Positions 1 through 8,213 of a stretch of DNA of 25,917 nt are shown here, one piece after another. The notes below the pieces were generated by a model. That model was not told the origin of the DNA. It saw only the letters and a program-made list of their open reading frames with translations, and did not search any database. This DNA is from a virus. The first letter of the stretch is position 1, and every line of letters begins with the position of its first letter. The translations under genes were made by a program, and so were the position numbers. The stretch is from IMG/VR virus record IMGVR_UViG_3300031746_000151, positions 1 through 25,917 of that record; one strand, written 5' to 3'.

Positions 1-1727
1 AGCTCTGACTGCTTCGCATCGAGAAGCGAGCGCTCTAGCTCCGCTTGTGCCACGGTCGCCGTGGTGAGGTCTTCGAAGGCTTTGTTTAGCTTCTTCCTCG
101 CCTCAGCCTCTATCTCAGCAGCGGTTGCGTTCGGGTTGGTCTTCTTGAAGTCTGCAACAGTATCGTTGTACATCGCCGCGAAGCCTTGCGAGAGACGCTT
201 AGCTTTCTGGTCGCCGACCGCCGCAGAGATTTTGTGCGTGTCACCCTTCGCGTTGATGATCGTGTCGACCATGATGTCTCGAATGTCGCGCTTCTTGCCG
301 CCTGCGCCTTCGATGTTGACCTTCAACGCCTTGAAGCCCGCACGTCTCGCGTCCTTGTCGAACTGGGAGGCCAGCGCTTGGACACCCGTCACCTGCTCTG
401 CGACGGAACCAGCGCCGCCACGCTTGGCGATCTGCGCGAACGCCATGAACGTCTTGATGTTGTCCTTGGTGCCAAGCTCCGGCGCCAGCTTGCCGGCCTT
501 GACGTCGCGGTTCTCGAAGAACGACGCGGACGCCACGATCTTGCCCATCGACTGCGCGAGGTTGGAAAACTCGACCGTCCCCACCTTGCTCTGCGCTGCG
601 GCGTTGCGGAGGAGATCCATGATGTGAGGACCCTTGTTCTCCATGGTGCCGAGCTGGATCGACACCTCCGCCGCAGCGTTGGCGACGTCATCGAGGTTGG
701 CACCGAAGGCTTGCGACAGCCCCGCGAGCTGCCCAAGCATCGGCCGGAGCGTGGCGAGGTCGCCCGTCTTGTCGATGAACTTCGTCATCGCGGAGAGCGC
801 CTGGTCGGTGGAGACGCCCGCCTCGTTCGCCACGCCGCGCGCCTCCTTCAAGAGGTCCGCCGAGTCCACCCGGTTGGCGTTGCGCGGATCGCCGGGGATG
901 ATCGCCTTGTTCGCGATCTTGATCGCTTCGCTCTGCTGACCCACCGCGCGCCCGGCGGCCGAGCCAAACGAGAAGTCGGCGCCGGCGCCTTCGAGGAGGC
1001 CCTTTCCGAACGCCATCGGCATCCCGAGGGCCGTCATCATCCCCTGCGGGCCGCCCATCATCGAACTCGCCGCGGCGGCCCCGCGCATGAGGCCGCGCCC
1101 TACCTGCGAGCGGAAACGCGTGGACCGCCGCTCCATCGCTCTCGCCCCTTGGGCGGCGGCTGCCGACGCCCGACGAGCGTCCGCCGCCCAGTGAGTTTGC
1201 GCGTGAGTCGCCGCTTTGTCCGCCCGCGCCCGGTCTTTCCGCGCTGCGTTTTCCTTTGCCTTATCTTCGCGCGCGAGGTCTGCCTCAAGCGCCTTGAAGC
1301 GGGCGTTCTGCATCGACTCGAATTTCTTGAGCTTGGCGTTCGCCTCCGCCAACTCCTTCGCGTCCGCCGCCTTCTGCTTCGCGGCCTGCTCCTTCGCGGC
1401 CCTGTCTCTGGCCGCCTGGCGCTCCGCGTCCGACTTCGAGGCGTGCTTGTTCGCTTGGTCGCCAAGCTTCTGGCGCTCGGCCGCTGCTCCCTTCTCCTTC
1501 GCCGCCGCCTCCTTCGCGGCCCTGTCTCTGGCCGCCTGGCGCTCCGCGTCAGACTTCGTCGCGTGCTGGTTCCCCTGATGGAGGAGCTTCTGGCGCTCTG
1601 TCGCCAGCCGCTTCTCTTCCACGAGCGCGGCATCTACCGCCTTCTTCGCGGCGCGCGGGACGACGCCCATCGTCGCCATGACATCCTGGTCGAATGCGAT
1701 CCCTACCTTGATGAGTATGTTCGACAT
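1..1727 (-). CDS. Tail tape measure protein, N-terminal part (runs off the left edge)
   Basis: Open minus-strand frame of 575 codons with no stop before the window edge; it starts at the ATG at 1727 (MSNILIKVGIAF). Tape measures set tail length inside the tube and are later ejected with the DNA. The first ~180 residues are an Ala/Lys/Glu/Arg-rich coiled coil with two 40-residue repeats. A Gly/Met-rich segment (MRGAAAASSMMGGPQGM) follows, then helices of the kind seen in TP901/Mu-type tape measures (TKFIDKTGDLATLRPMLGQL). It sits last in the tail block, after tube and chaperone-position genes, as in Mu (gp42). The start has a weak GGATGGTGA-type site and lies 17 nt after the previous stop. Family call is by composition, length and position; the C-terminus is unseen. 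Confidence 0.85.
   Translation of the reverse strand, partial: MSNILIKVGIAFDQDVMATMGVVPRAAKKAVDAALVEEKRLATERQKLLHQGNQHATKSDAERQAARDRAAKEAAAKEKGAAAERQKLGDQANKHASKSDAERQAARDRAAKEQAAKQKAADAKELAEANAKLKKFESMQNARFKALEADLAREDKAKENAARKDRARADKAATHAQTHWAADARRASAAAAQGARAMERRSTRFRSQVGRGLMRGAAAASSMMGGPQGMMTALGMPMAFGKGLLEGAGADFSFGSAAGRAVGQQSEAIKIANKAIIPGDPRNANRVDSADLLKEARGVANEAGVSTDQALSAMTKFIDKTGDLATLRPMLGQLAGLSQAFGANLDDVANAAAEVSIQLGTMENKGPHIMDLLRNAAAQSKVGTVEFSNLAQSMGKIVASASFFENRDVKAGKLAPELGTKDNIKTFMAFAQIAKRGGAGSVAEQVTGVQALASQFDKDARRAGFKALKVNIEGAGGKKRDIRDIMVDTIINAKGDTHKISAAVGDQKAKRLSQGFAAMYNDTVADFKKTNPNATAAEIEAEARKKLNKAFEDLTTATVAQAELERSLLDAKQSE
1381..1620 (-). repeat. Two 120-bp tandem units coding 40-residue coiled-coil repeats
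   Basis: Positions 1381-1500 and 1501-1620 align at exactly 120-bp offset. The core (about 1392-1430 and 1512-1550) is nearly identical and the flanks are diverged. In protein both units carry SDAERQAARDRAAKE followed by a Gln/Lys/Ala-rich stretch. The phase-preserving duplication lengthens the coiled coil of the tape measure. Confidence 0.85.
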
Positions 1728-1744
1728 TCTTCACCATCCGAACG

Positions 1745-2290
1745 TCACCCGAACTCATCGAGACAGAACGTGATGAGCCGGCGAATCCTTGCCGCGCGCC
1801 ACTCCGGCAAACTCTGCATGCCAAGCTTCGCCGCTTCAGAGAAGCCGGCGATGTCCTCGTCCGTCGCCATCGTCATCATCGGACTCGTTGCGATCTGCAA
1901 CTTCTCGATGGCCACATAGAGAGCGCGCGCACCCTCCACCGTAAGGGCTATGCCAATGAGGTCGTCCGGCGCCTCCGCCCAAAGCTCACACGGCCGGCTG
2001 ACGTCGTTGGGATCGCACGTGCCGCGCGCGACGATCCACCGCAAGAGGATGTCCTGGAGGCTGTTGATGCGCGACTCCGCGTCCTCAGGACGCGGGAACA
2101 TCTGCCATGCCTCGGCCGCCGCCGCCGCCTGCGCACGCTCCATGTCGGTCTCGGACAGGAGCGTGATGCCAATGCACACCGGCGCAGACGGCGCGCCGCT
2201 CCACGCCATGTTGAACGCCGACGTCGGCAGTATGATCCTGTCGAGTGGCGCCTTGGCTGCTTCTGCCTCGAATGCTCCGAAGGATGCCAT
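1745..2290 (-). CDS. Tail protein in the tail-assembly-chaperone position
   Basis: 181 aa, starting at MASFGAFEAE and ending in TGA at 1745. It lies between the tube/first chaperone-position gene and the tape measure, where tailed phages usually encode tail assembly chaperones that bind the tape measure; no sequence signature proves this. The body is helical and acidic (PRPEDAESRINSLQDILLRW; AEAPDDLIGIALTVEGA). The ATG at 2290 has no recognisable Shine-Dalgarno sequence. It is in the same frame as the gene upstream, whose TGA is only three codons before it, so translation probably depends on coupling or readthrough. Role is inferred from position. Confidence 0.6.
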   Translation of the reverse strand: MASFGAFEAEAAKAPLDRIILPTSAFNMAWSGAPSAPVCIGITLLSETDMERAQAAAAAEAWQMFPRPEDAESRINSLQDILLRWIVARGTCDPNDVSRPCELWAEAPDDLIGIALTVEGARALYVAIEKLQIATSPMMTMATDEDIAGFSEAAKLGMQSLPEWRAARIRRLITFCLDEFG

Positions 2291-2299
2291 CGGCTGGCG

Positions 2300-2890
2300 T
2301 CAGCTACCGGCTGGCGGCGCGGTTTCGTTCGAGCTGGCCTGAGACGACGAGCCAGAGGCAGATCTGATCTCTAGTGAGTCGATATACAGGCTGGCCATAG
2401 TACGCACCAAGAGCCACTGCATGCATGGCTCCAGCTCGGCAAAAGGGTCGATGTCGCCGCCGGCGATCTTCTCGATTCTGCTGATGATGTTTTCGTTTGA
2501 GATGTTGATGCGATATGGCGCGTTCTCGTCCTGCCAGACTTCCTGATGCTGGGCGAGGAACATCAGGTGCGCGCGCGTCAGGATCCGCGACGAGAGCACT
2601 TGATCCATGCCGCCATCGAAGAACGGGCGCGGATCGTCCTGCGACGACAGCGGGTCGATGCACGCGATGAGGCACACGTGGAGCGCCTTGCCGTAGTCGT
2701 AGAGCGGGTCCCCGACCTTCGGGTCGACGCCGCCCCGCGCGAGGGCGAACTTCAACGCGCCCGCGAGGATGTCTCCCTCCTCTTGCGGGCTCACAACCCG
2801 CACGTCGACCGCTACGTCCGCGCCGCCGATGACGATCGTCACCGTTCGCCGCGCGAACGTCCCCTTCGCGATGTTGCTGAACGACCCCAT
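2300..2890 (-). CDS. Tail protein in the tail-assembly-chaperone position (first of pair)
   Basis: 196 aa, MGSFSNIAKG to a low-complexity Ser/Ala/Pro tail ending PPAGS. It follows the tube gene by 5 nt. The middle is a mixed helical domain (VVSPQEEGDILAGALKFALA; DPLYDYGKALHVCLIACIDP; RAHLMFLAQHQEVWQDE), consistent in size and position with the first tail assembly chaperone of Mu-like phages (gp41 position). The classical chaperone pair uses a -1 frameshift. Here the next gene is in the same frame after a TGA, and I see no X_XXY_YYZ slippery site near the end. Function is inferred from order only. Confidence 0.65.
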   Translation of the reverse strand: MGSFSNIAKGTFARRTVTIVIGGADVAVDVRVVSPQEEGDILAGALKFALARGGVDPKVGDPLYDYGKALHVCLIACIDPLSSQDDPRPFFDGGMDQVLSSRILTRAHLMFLAQHQEVWQDENAPYRINISNENIISRIEKIAGGDIDPFAELEPCMQWLLVRTMASLYIDSLEIRSASGSSSQASSNETAPPAGS

Positions 2891-2895
2891 TGTGA

Positions 2896-3273
2896 TTACC
2901 TGATGAGAGGAATACCGCCGCCGAACTGGCCCGTGCCAGTGGCGACGCCGCTCTCGGTCTGCGACGAGAACTCAAGGGACTCGATCGCCATCTCCGCGGT
3001 GAAGACCTTCCCACCAACGAGCATCTTCATCAAGACGTTGGCTTGACTGATATGGCGGCGCACAAGCTCAGTGATGAGGTCGGAGCCGCCGGATGGCGTG
3101 ATCTCCGTGCAGGAGATCCGCACCTGAATCGCGCCCCTGGAGTGCGCGAGGTACCCCTCAGCTCCGAAGACCGCGGTGCGGTTCGCGGGGAATGTGATCG
3201 TTTGCTGGTTGACGGTGAACGCTCTTTTGTCACCGAAGTAGATCGCGAAGGCTTTGACATCGGGCATGGCCAT
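2896..3273 (-). CDS. Tail tube protein (Mu gpM-like)
   Basis: 125 aa, MAMPDVKAFAIYFGDKRAFT to GGGIPLIR. The size, the beta-rich sequence (QQTITFPANRTAVFGAEGYLA; GAIQVRISCTEITPSGGSD) and the place directly after the sheath gene match the inner tube protein of contractile tails, as in Mu L-M order. The ATG at 3273 has an AAGGAGAA ribosome site about 10 nt upstream; a second in-frame ATG two codons later is also possible. It lies 30 nt after the sheath stop and 5 nt before the next gene. Confidence 0.8.
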   Translation of the reverse strand: MAMPDVKAFAIYFGDKRAFTVNQQTITFPANRTAVFGAEGYLAHSRGAIQVRISCTEITPSGGSDLITELVRRHISQANVLMKMLVGGKVFTAEMAIESLEFSSQTESGVATGTGQFGGGIPLIR

Positions 3274-3303
3274 GGGACTTGTTCTCCTTCTTTCAGAAGC
3301 GAA

Positions 3304-4824
3304 TCACGGCCCCGTCTGCCGGACGATCTGCCTGAGTTGATGCTGCACGCGCGACACGATGAGAGGCACGAGCGACTCGATCGCCTTCGCCGTCTTGTTG
3401 AATTGCGAGATGGGTGGATTCTTCGTCGGATCTTCGATCCAACTGCTTCTGAACCACTCGTCCATGCGAGCCGCGACGCTGCTGTTCCAAAGGCTCGGGT
3501 GCCCGATGCCGCTCGGCGGCTCCAACTCGCCAGGCGCCGGATCCGCGCGCACGTACTTGTTCGCCGGTCGGAAGACCGTCTCGTACATGAGCTTGAGATC
3601 CAGCATGGCATAGTCCGTCATCACGGCATCGCCGATGTCGATGGTTCGGAAGTCCGGCGTCCCACCTGCCCCGCCGAGGAGCGAGTAGGACGTGATCGAC
3701 CTGACGACGTGCGCCTCTTGGTTGTAGCTGGCGATCGGCGTGACACCGCTGTTGAGCGCGGCGTTCTGCTCCGAGTCCAGCGGCGAGTCGTCCGGCCACA
3801 AGTGCGGCGGGATGAACGGCAGCGTCAGCCCGTCGTAGTCGGGCACCGGATCTGCGCCCTCCGTGGTCGCGCGGATGGCCACCTTGACGGCCGCGATCAC
3901 CGCCGGGTGGATGTCCGCGTTGCGCATCCATAGGATCTGCGCGCGCTGGAAGTTGGACGTGACCGTCGCCAACGTGGTCGCCGCGCCGAGGGCGCCGCCC
4001 ACGCAGTAGACGATCTGCTCTAGCAGCAGCTTGAGCATGTCCGCCTTCGCGGTCAGGTGTGCTTCCCAGAGCGCAACGTTCGCCGCGTCGCTCGTCGACG
4101 CCGCGATCCGCGCGTACCGCACGTTGAGGATCTTGGTGAGGAGCGTCGTCACGTCCGCCGTGCCGACGCCGCTACCGGACGCGCCGGCGAGCGCGCGGTA
4201 CCCCGAGAGCGCCGCCGAACCCGTGAGCGTGTACGTGATGCCCGGCGCGCTTTCGGTCGGGTCCACCTGGACCGTCCACTGCTTGCCGATGTCGCCGACG
4301 TTCGCGCACGTGAGGGTCAGCGTGTCCGTGCCCGCGACGTAGACCGCCGTGAATGGGCACTGGACGTTCTGCTGAATCTTCGTCTCCATGTCGGCGCCGA
4401 TCGTGTCGACCGTAGACGTGGACGTGATGACTCCGCGGTAGGTGATGCCCGCAATGCGGATGATCCACTCTCCCGAGCCCGTGGGGACGCCCGCGAGGAG
4501 CACGGTCACCGTCGCCGCGGTCGCGCCGCCGGGGTCCGCGTACGGCGCGAGGAAGTGACGCGACGTCGGCGCCGCCTTGATCCCGCTGCGCCCCATCCAC
4601 GCGAGGAGGGAACGTGCGCCCGCGCGCGCGTCCACGTCATCCTCGCTGAAAACCTCTACGATGTCCTGGTTCGCGACCATGCTCCCCGCGGACGTCTTCG
4701 GACCGACGTAGAGCGCGTAGAGAGGCAGGTCGGAGGCAGAGATGGATCCAGCGGAGAATACGATCTTCCCGATGAACCGCGGAACCTTGTACGTGGGATC
4801 AAGTCCCGTAAACTGGAAGGCCAT
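3304..4824 (-). CDS. Contractile tail sheath protein (Mu gpL-like)
   Basis: 506 aa, MAFQFTGLDPTYKVPRF to RQIVRQTGP. Sheath subunits form the outer contractile layer of the tail. The C-terminal half has the gpL pattern: LTLPFIPPHLWPDDSPLDSE, then an ALNSGVTPI segment, an EAHVVRSITSYSL strand and a DIGDAVMTDYAMLDLK helix. The N-terminal part carries a beta-rich insertion (about residues 95-225, Thr/Val/Gly-rich) typical of these proteins. The ATG at 4824 has a GAGAGGT ribosome site. Length and position (just before the tube gene) agree. This gene makes the phage a myovirus type. Confidence 0.92.
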   Translation of the reverse strand: MAFQFTGLDPTYKVPRFIGKIVFSAGSISASDLPLYALYVGPKTSAGSMVANQDIVEVFSEDDVDARAGARSLLAWMGRSGIKAAPTSRHFLAPYADPGGATAATVTVLLAGVPTGSGEWIIRIAGITYRGVITSTSTVDTIGADMETKIQQNVQCPFTAVYVAGTDTLTLTCANVGDIGKQWTVQVDPTESAPGITYTLTGSAALSGYRALAGASGSGVGTADVTTLLTKILNVRYARIAASTSDAANVALWEAHLTAKADMLKLLLEQIVYCVGGALGAATTLATVTSNFQRAQILWMRNADIHPAVIAAVKVAIRATTEGADPVPDYDGLTLPFIPPHLWPDDSPLDSEQNAALNSGVTPIASYNQEAHVVRSITSYSLLGGAGGTPDFRTIDIGDAVMTDYAMLDLKLMYETVFRPANKYVRADPAPGELEPPSGIGHPSLWNSSVAARMDEWFRSSWIEDPTKNPPISQFNKTAKAIESLVPLIVSRVQHQLRQIVRQTGP

Positions 4825-4847
4825 CGGCTAACCTCTCTTCTTGGATC

Positions 4848-5198
4848 TCAGGTGTCGTCCGTCGACGCGAGCTGTTCGCGCTCGCGTGCGAGAATTTGCT
4901 CCGGCAGCTCGAACTCGTGCTGACCCGCCCACCGCGCGCTGTCCGCGTCCGCAGGGAGAAGCTCACGGTCACGCATCCGGCGAATGTAATAGGCAGACAG
5001 CGGCACTGTCACCGGCATTGTCGAGAATCGAAGGCGCCGCTTGCCACCCGCGGCCTTCTCCGCCTCCACGTCGATGGTGGCGCCGACGTACTGGTCGGAG
5101 ACGCCCTCGACCAACACCGCGCATGATGGTGTGCCGTGCTCGTCGAGCGCGACGTACGGGTTTGCAACTACGCTCAAGGTTCGCATCTTCTTCATCAT
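4848..5198 (-). CDS. DUF2635-like small tail protein (Mu gp38 position)
   Basis: 116 aa, MMKKMRTLSVVANP to QLASTDDT. The segment VPLSAYYIRRMRDRELLP resembles the conserved core of DUF2635, the short protein encoded just before the sheath in Mu-like phages, although here the protein is longer than the usual 60-70 residues because of an N-terminal beta-rich part. The gene starts on an ATGA overlap with the stop of the gene upstream and has GAGG before it; the sheath follows in Mu, while here the sheath is the next gene downstream after 23 nt. Function is unknown; the family call is a motif-level judgement. Confidence 0.6.
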   Translation of the reverse strand: MMKKMRTLSVVANPYVALDEHGTPSCAVLVEGVSDQYVGATIDVEAEKAAGGKRRLRFSTMPVTVPLSAYYIRRMRDRELLPADADSARWAGQHEFELPEQILAREREQLASTDDT

Positions 5199-5953
5199 GG
5201 CGCCTCAGGATCAAAGTTGAGCTGGCCCGTGACCGTCGCGAGCGTCAGCGGGAGCGTGGGAGGCTCTGCGGGGACCACGAACGCCGCCTCCGTGTACGCG
5301 AGAACGCCAAACTTCGTGCTGTCCTCGTTGAGGCGCTCCTCAAGGCCGATCGGGATGTCAATCGCCTGGAATGTGCGAGGCGGCGTGTTGCCTTCGAGAG
5401 GGATCGTCAGCGTGACGCGCTTCGCCGCTGACACGTCCACCAGTAGCTTCCAGACGTTGATGTACTTGTAGACGTACGAGCCCAGCGTGTCGGCCATCTG
5501 GTCGGTGTCACCCGTCACCATCCAGCCAGGGTTGCGCCCGCGCTCCACCGCGGCGTCCAGCGCTGACGGGATGGCGTTGAAGAACGGCTCCCATACGCGC
5601 TTACGCTCTTGGCTGTTCGGCGCGAACGGGACCCATCGCAAGATCAACTCGCTCGGCCTGATGCGATAGTCCGCAGCGCGCCACACGGCGGTGCCGATCG
5701 ACTCGCGCCACAAGTAGAGCGCAGGCGTCGTCATTTCGCGAAAGGCTTGGTCGGCCGGGTTGTGGGCGAACGTTCGCTTCACGAGCGGCTGGTTGCCGTT
5801 GTTGCCGGAGGCGATGTTCCACGCGTCCGCGCAGTCATGCATGATGACGGCCTCGAAGAACGCGAGAAGCTTGTCGAGGAGCGGATCCCCGATCGCGACG
5901 TCGCCCTCTGCCACCGTCACCGGCAGCGGCAGCATCCCGTACGCGTCGCTCAT
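5195..5953 (-). CDS. Mu gp37-like tail terminator/completion protein (tentative)
   Basis: 252 aa, beginning MSDAYGMLPLPVTVAEGD at the ATG at 5953, inside an ATGA overlap with the gp10-like gene; the frame stays open far upstream but that part overlaps the upstream gene. Recognisable stretches include GDPLLDKLLAFFEAVIMHDC and YRIRPSELILRWVPF. It occupies the place of Mu gp37 (DUF1834) between the connector/neck genes and the gp38-sheath pair, so a tail terminator role is likely by position. It is longer than the usual gp37 (about 180-200 aa), and I cannot confirm homology by eye. Confidence 0.55.
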   Translation of the reverse strand: MSDAYGMLPLPVTVAEGDVAIGDPLLDKLLAFFEAVIMHDCADAWNIASGNNGNQPLVKRTFAHNPADQAFREMTTPALYLWRESIGTAVWRAADYRIRPSELILRWVPFAPNSQERKRVWEPFFNAIPSALDAAVERGRNPGWMVTGDTDQMADTLGSYVYKYINVWKLLVDVSAAKRVTLTIPLEGNTPPRTFQAIDIPIGLEERLNEDSTKFGVLAYTEAAFVVPAEPPTLPLTLATVTGQLNFDPEAP

Positions 5954-6498
5954 CCCCCCGCCTTCTGCCGCTTGAGGATGTCGTTGGCGTGCACGAAGCT
6001 CAGCTCCAGGCCGATGATGATCCGGGAGATGGCGATGTTGCGCGCGTGACGCGTGAAATTCATGGCCTTCGTGCCGGGGTGAAGCACCTCGCGCGCGAAC
6101 ACCGGCCGCCCATCGGCGCCCTCCCAGCGCAGGAATCTGAGCGCCTTCCCGCCCTTGCGCCGCGTCTGGCTCGGTCGCACCGGCCCGGTGACGCCCTTCC
6201 CCATCTTCGGCCGGATCATGTGCGGCCTCGATCCCTCGTCCATGATCGACGCGTAACGCACCGGCCAGGACATGCCGCCGCGCGCTGACACGCGATCGTA
6301 GAGCACCGGCTGCGAGATGCCGCTCACTTCGAGCTTGCCCGTGTCCACGGGGAGGTGCGGCTTCGTCGCCGCGATGCCGTTCTTGCACGCGGCGTCCACG
6401 ATGCCGGGGAACGACGACGCGATGCTCGTCAGCGCCGCGACCAACGCCTGCATCGTCGCGTCTATCGAGCCGCCGTCGCTGAAATTGATCCTGACCAT
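5950..6498 (-). CDS. HK97 gp10-like / virion morphogenesis neck protein
   Basis: 182 aa from MVRINFSDGG. The order of motifs is that of gp10-type head-tail joining proteins: N-terminal helices, LPVDTGKLEVSG, a WPVRYASIMDEGSRPH strand, KALRFLRWEGADG and FAREVLHPGTKAMNF near the C-terminus. In Mu the equivalent (gene G) assists tail completion. I chose the ATG at 6498 because it has an AAGGA site and the upstream part of the open frame overlaps the connector gene. It ends in an ATGA overlap with the gp37-like gene. Confidence 0.75.
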   Translation of the reverse strand: MVRINFSDGGSIDATMQALVAALTSIASSFPGIVDAACKNGIAATKPHLPVDTGKLEVSGISQPVLYDRVSARGGMSWPVRYASIMDEGSRPHMIRPKMGKGVTGPVRPSQTRRKGGKALRFLRWEGADGRPVFAREVLHPGTKAMNFTRHARNIAISRIIIGLELSFVHANDILKRQKAGG

Positions 6499-6502
6499 GA
6501 CG

Positions 6503-6985
6503 TCAGCATCCTTCTCGTTCGACCCAGAACCCGTTGCATGGGATCGCGCACGATGAGGTGTCATCGAACGCGATCGGCGTGGCCGAACTCCCACCGGGGG
6601 CGGTCGTCGGCGGCGAGACGGCGGAGGTCGGGTTCGGCTGCTGCTTGCTCCCGCGCTGGAGACCATCCGCGATGGCGTTGCCCGTGACGATCGCCGCCGC
6701 CATCAACCGCTCGCCAGAGTCGCGCGTGTACGCGTCCCCGCGCATCATCGCGCGGGCCTTCGCGAAGTCGAGCTGCAACGCCCAGATCTCGTCCGTGAGC
6801 GGGTTGTCCGCGTCGCCGTCGTAGCCGCGAAGCGTGAACCTCCGCACGTCCGCGCGCGCGGCGCGGAGGATGAGACTCACGGCGTCAACATTGGCGATGT
6901 CGACGCCATGATCCGCGAAGATGGCGACGTACGTGGATGTCCCAAGAGCGTACTCAAGGTCCAACGCTGTCACGTCCACCGCCAT
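6503..6985 (-). CDS. Head-tail connector / head completion protein (Mu gp36 position, DUF1320-like)
   Basis: 160 aa, MAVDVTALDLEYALGTSTYV onward. The N-terminal ~105 residues are helical (VSLILRAARADVRRFTLRGY; TDEIWALQLDFAKARAMMRG; SGERLMAAAIVTGNAIADGL), like gp6/gp36-type adaptor proteins that join the portal to the tail. The remainder is a Pro/Ser/Thr-rich linker and a short Cys-containing tail (SSCAIPCNGFWVEREGC) that I do not recognise in the family. Position after the capsid block supports the role. Homology is probable, not certain. Confidence 0.6.
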   Translation of the reverse strand: MAVDVTALDLEYALGTSTYVAIFADHGVDIANVDAVSLILRAARADVRRFTLRGYDGDADNPLTDEIWALQLDFAKARAMMRGDAYTRDSGERLMAAAIVTGNAIADGLQRGSKQQPNPTSAVSPPTTAPGGSSATPIAFDDTSSCAIPCNGFWVEREGC

Positions 6986-6993
6986 CTTCTACC

Positions 6994-7278
6994 TCACCGT
7001 TTCTCGCCGCCGCCGGGGGGAGATGCTGCCGCGGGAGGCGCGGCCGCAGGAGGCGCAGGAGGCGCCGGAGGAGCCGCGGCCGCGGCCGCAGGCGCCACGT
7101 AGGGGGCCGCGGGCGCAGCCGCCGCCCCACCGGCCATCCGCCGGCAGATCAGCGCGCTGCACCCTTCCAGGGCCGCCGCCGCGTCCTCGTCCACGCTCAC
7201 CACGACCGGGTCCATGGTGAAGAACATCCCGGCGCGGCGGTGTGACGTGCCCTTCGACCTGACTTCGATCGAAATCAC
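6994..7278 (-). CDS. Short HI1506-like (Mu gp35-position) protein with Ala/Pro tail
   Basis: 94 aa starting at GTG 7278 in a GTGA overlap with the capsid gene stop. The first ~48 residues (MISIEVRSKGTSHRRAGMFF then PVVVSVDEDAAAALEG) look like the RRAG-containing domain of the small Mu-like protein HI1506, encoded right after the major head protein. Mu gp35 sits in the same place. The last ~45 residues are almost only Ala, Pro and Gly, with a basic GGGEKR end. Function unknown; probably a virion or head-assembly protein. Confidence 0.6.
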   Translation of the reverse strand: MISIEVRSKGTSHRRAGMFFTMDPVVVSVDEDAAAALEGCSALICRRMAGGAAAAPAAPYVAPAAAAAAPPAPPAPPAAAPPAAASPPGGGEKR

Positions 7279-8198
7279 GGCTTGGCCTTCGCGATGAGGA
7301 ACCAGGGACCGTAGGTCCCGACGCCACGGGCGTCCGTGCCGTAGTGGTACGTCTTGCGCCAGAAAACCTGGTCGTCGGTTTCCTTGTTCATCGCGACGAA
7401 GCGCGGTGACTTGCGGTTCCAGATCACGATCGGCTTGATCGTGTTGTTCGTGTCCGCGAGGTACCAGTCACCGCCGGACAGCTCCGGGTAGACCAGGACC
7501 TCCGCGGTGCCACGCAGCACGTTGTCCACCTGACCGGCGGCGGTGTTGGTGCCGAACACCACCGGCGTGGTCGTCGACTGGACGATTCGGCGCGCCGTGA
7601 CTTCGTTGTCCGGCGAGACGACGAGCGTGTTCGGGCGAACGCGGAGCGGCTTCCCGTCCGGTCCCTTGAACGCCATCATCTTCGCGCGAACGTCCGCGTA
7701 GTTCGCGTCCGTGAGCGGCTTGGACGTGAAGAGGTTGCTCTGCGTCGGCGAAGCCGCGAGCGCCGGATCCTGCGGGTGGTCCGTGTCGAAGAAGAACTGT
7801 CCGTCGTACGTGAGCGCGGTCTCTCCCGCGAGGAGAGTGTCCGCCGCGATGTCGTCCCAGAGAAGGGCCGCGCTGCGCCCCATGTCCGAGAAGAGATCGT
7901 TGTACTTGCCGAGGACGTCATCGTCGACGTCGTTGCGGCTCACTGGAACGACGAGGCTCCAATCCTTGTTCTTCGTCTTGTGCTCGTAGACGGAGAAGGT
8001 GGACCCGTCACGCTCGCCAAGCCACTCCTTCATGCGAGGGAGCTGGCCGACGTACATCATGAGGTTTTCCAGCGTCGTCGACGTCTTGATCGTCGCGATC
8101 CGCTGGGCGATGGGGGAAGCGGCGCGGTAGCCGCCCAGGTAGAGGGCGCCGAAGCCAACCTCTAGTGCTTTGAGCGCCGCCGAGGATGTGATTTCCAT
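7275..8198 (-). CDS. Major capsid protein (Mu gpT-like)
   Basis: 307 aa, MEITSSAALKALEVGFGALY to LIAKAKP. It matches the Mu gpT head subunit pattern: N-terminal LKALEVGFGALYLGG, QLPRMKEWLGERDG, VPVSRNDVDDDVLGKYNDLF, DMGRSAALLWDDIAADTLL, the diagnostic YDGQFFFDTDHPQDP, then LRVRPNTLVVSPDNE and a C-terminal KTYHYGTDARGVGTYGPW. Length is that of the family (about 300). It has a GGAGAAGGA ribosome site before the ATG at 8198 and follows the decoration-like gene by 15 nt. Confidence 0.95.
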   Translation of the reverse strand: MEITSSAALKALEVGFGALYLGGYRAASPIAQRIATIKTSTTLENLMMYVGQLPRMKEWLGERDGSTFSVYEHKTKNKDWSLVVPVSRNDVDDDVLGKYNDLFSDMGRSAALLWDDIAADTLLAGETALTYDGQFFFDTDHPQDPALAASPTQSNLFTSKPLTDANYADVRAKMMAFKGPDGKPLRVRPNTLVVSPDNEVTARRIVQSTTTPVVFGTNTAAGQVDNVLRGTAEVLVYPELSGGDWYLADTNNTIKPIVIWNRKSPRFVAMNKETDDQVFWRKTYHYGTDARGVGTYGPWFLIAKAKP

Positions 8199-8213
8199 GT
8201 TCTATCCTTCTCC

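Noticed and set aside
186-1919. 577-aa open frame on the plus strand opposite the tape measure
   Set aside because: It is Arg/His/Leu-rich with no domain and mirrors a coherent minus-strand coiled-coil protein; high GC leaves antisense frames open by chance.
2300-2400. Programmed -1 frameshift between the two chaperone-position genes
   Set aside because: Both genes are in the same frame and no slippery heptamer is visible near the stop.
3043-4923. Long plus-strand frames opposite the tube, sheath and DUF2635-like genes
   Set aside because: Arg/Asp/Val-rich shadow frames; the minus strand carries recognisable tail genes with ribosome sites.
6994-7140. GC-rich triplet expansion as a noncoding repeat
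   Set aside because: It is the Ala/Pro tail of a real gene whose N-terminal domain and GTGA coupling are clear; codons vary, so no simple repeat.
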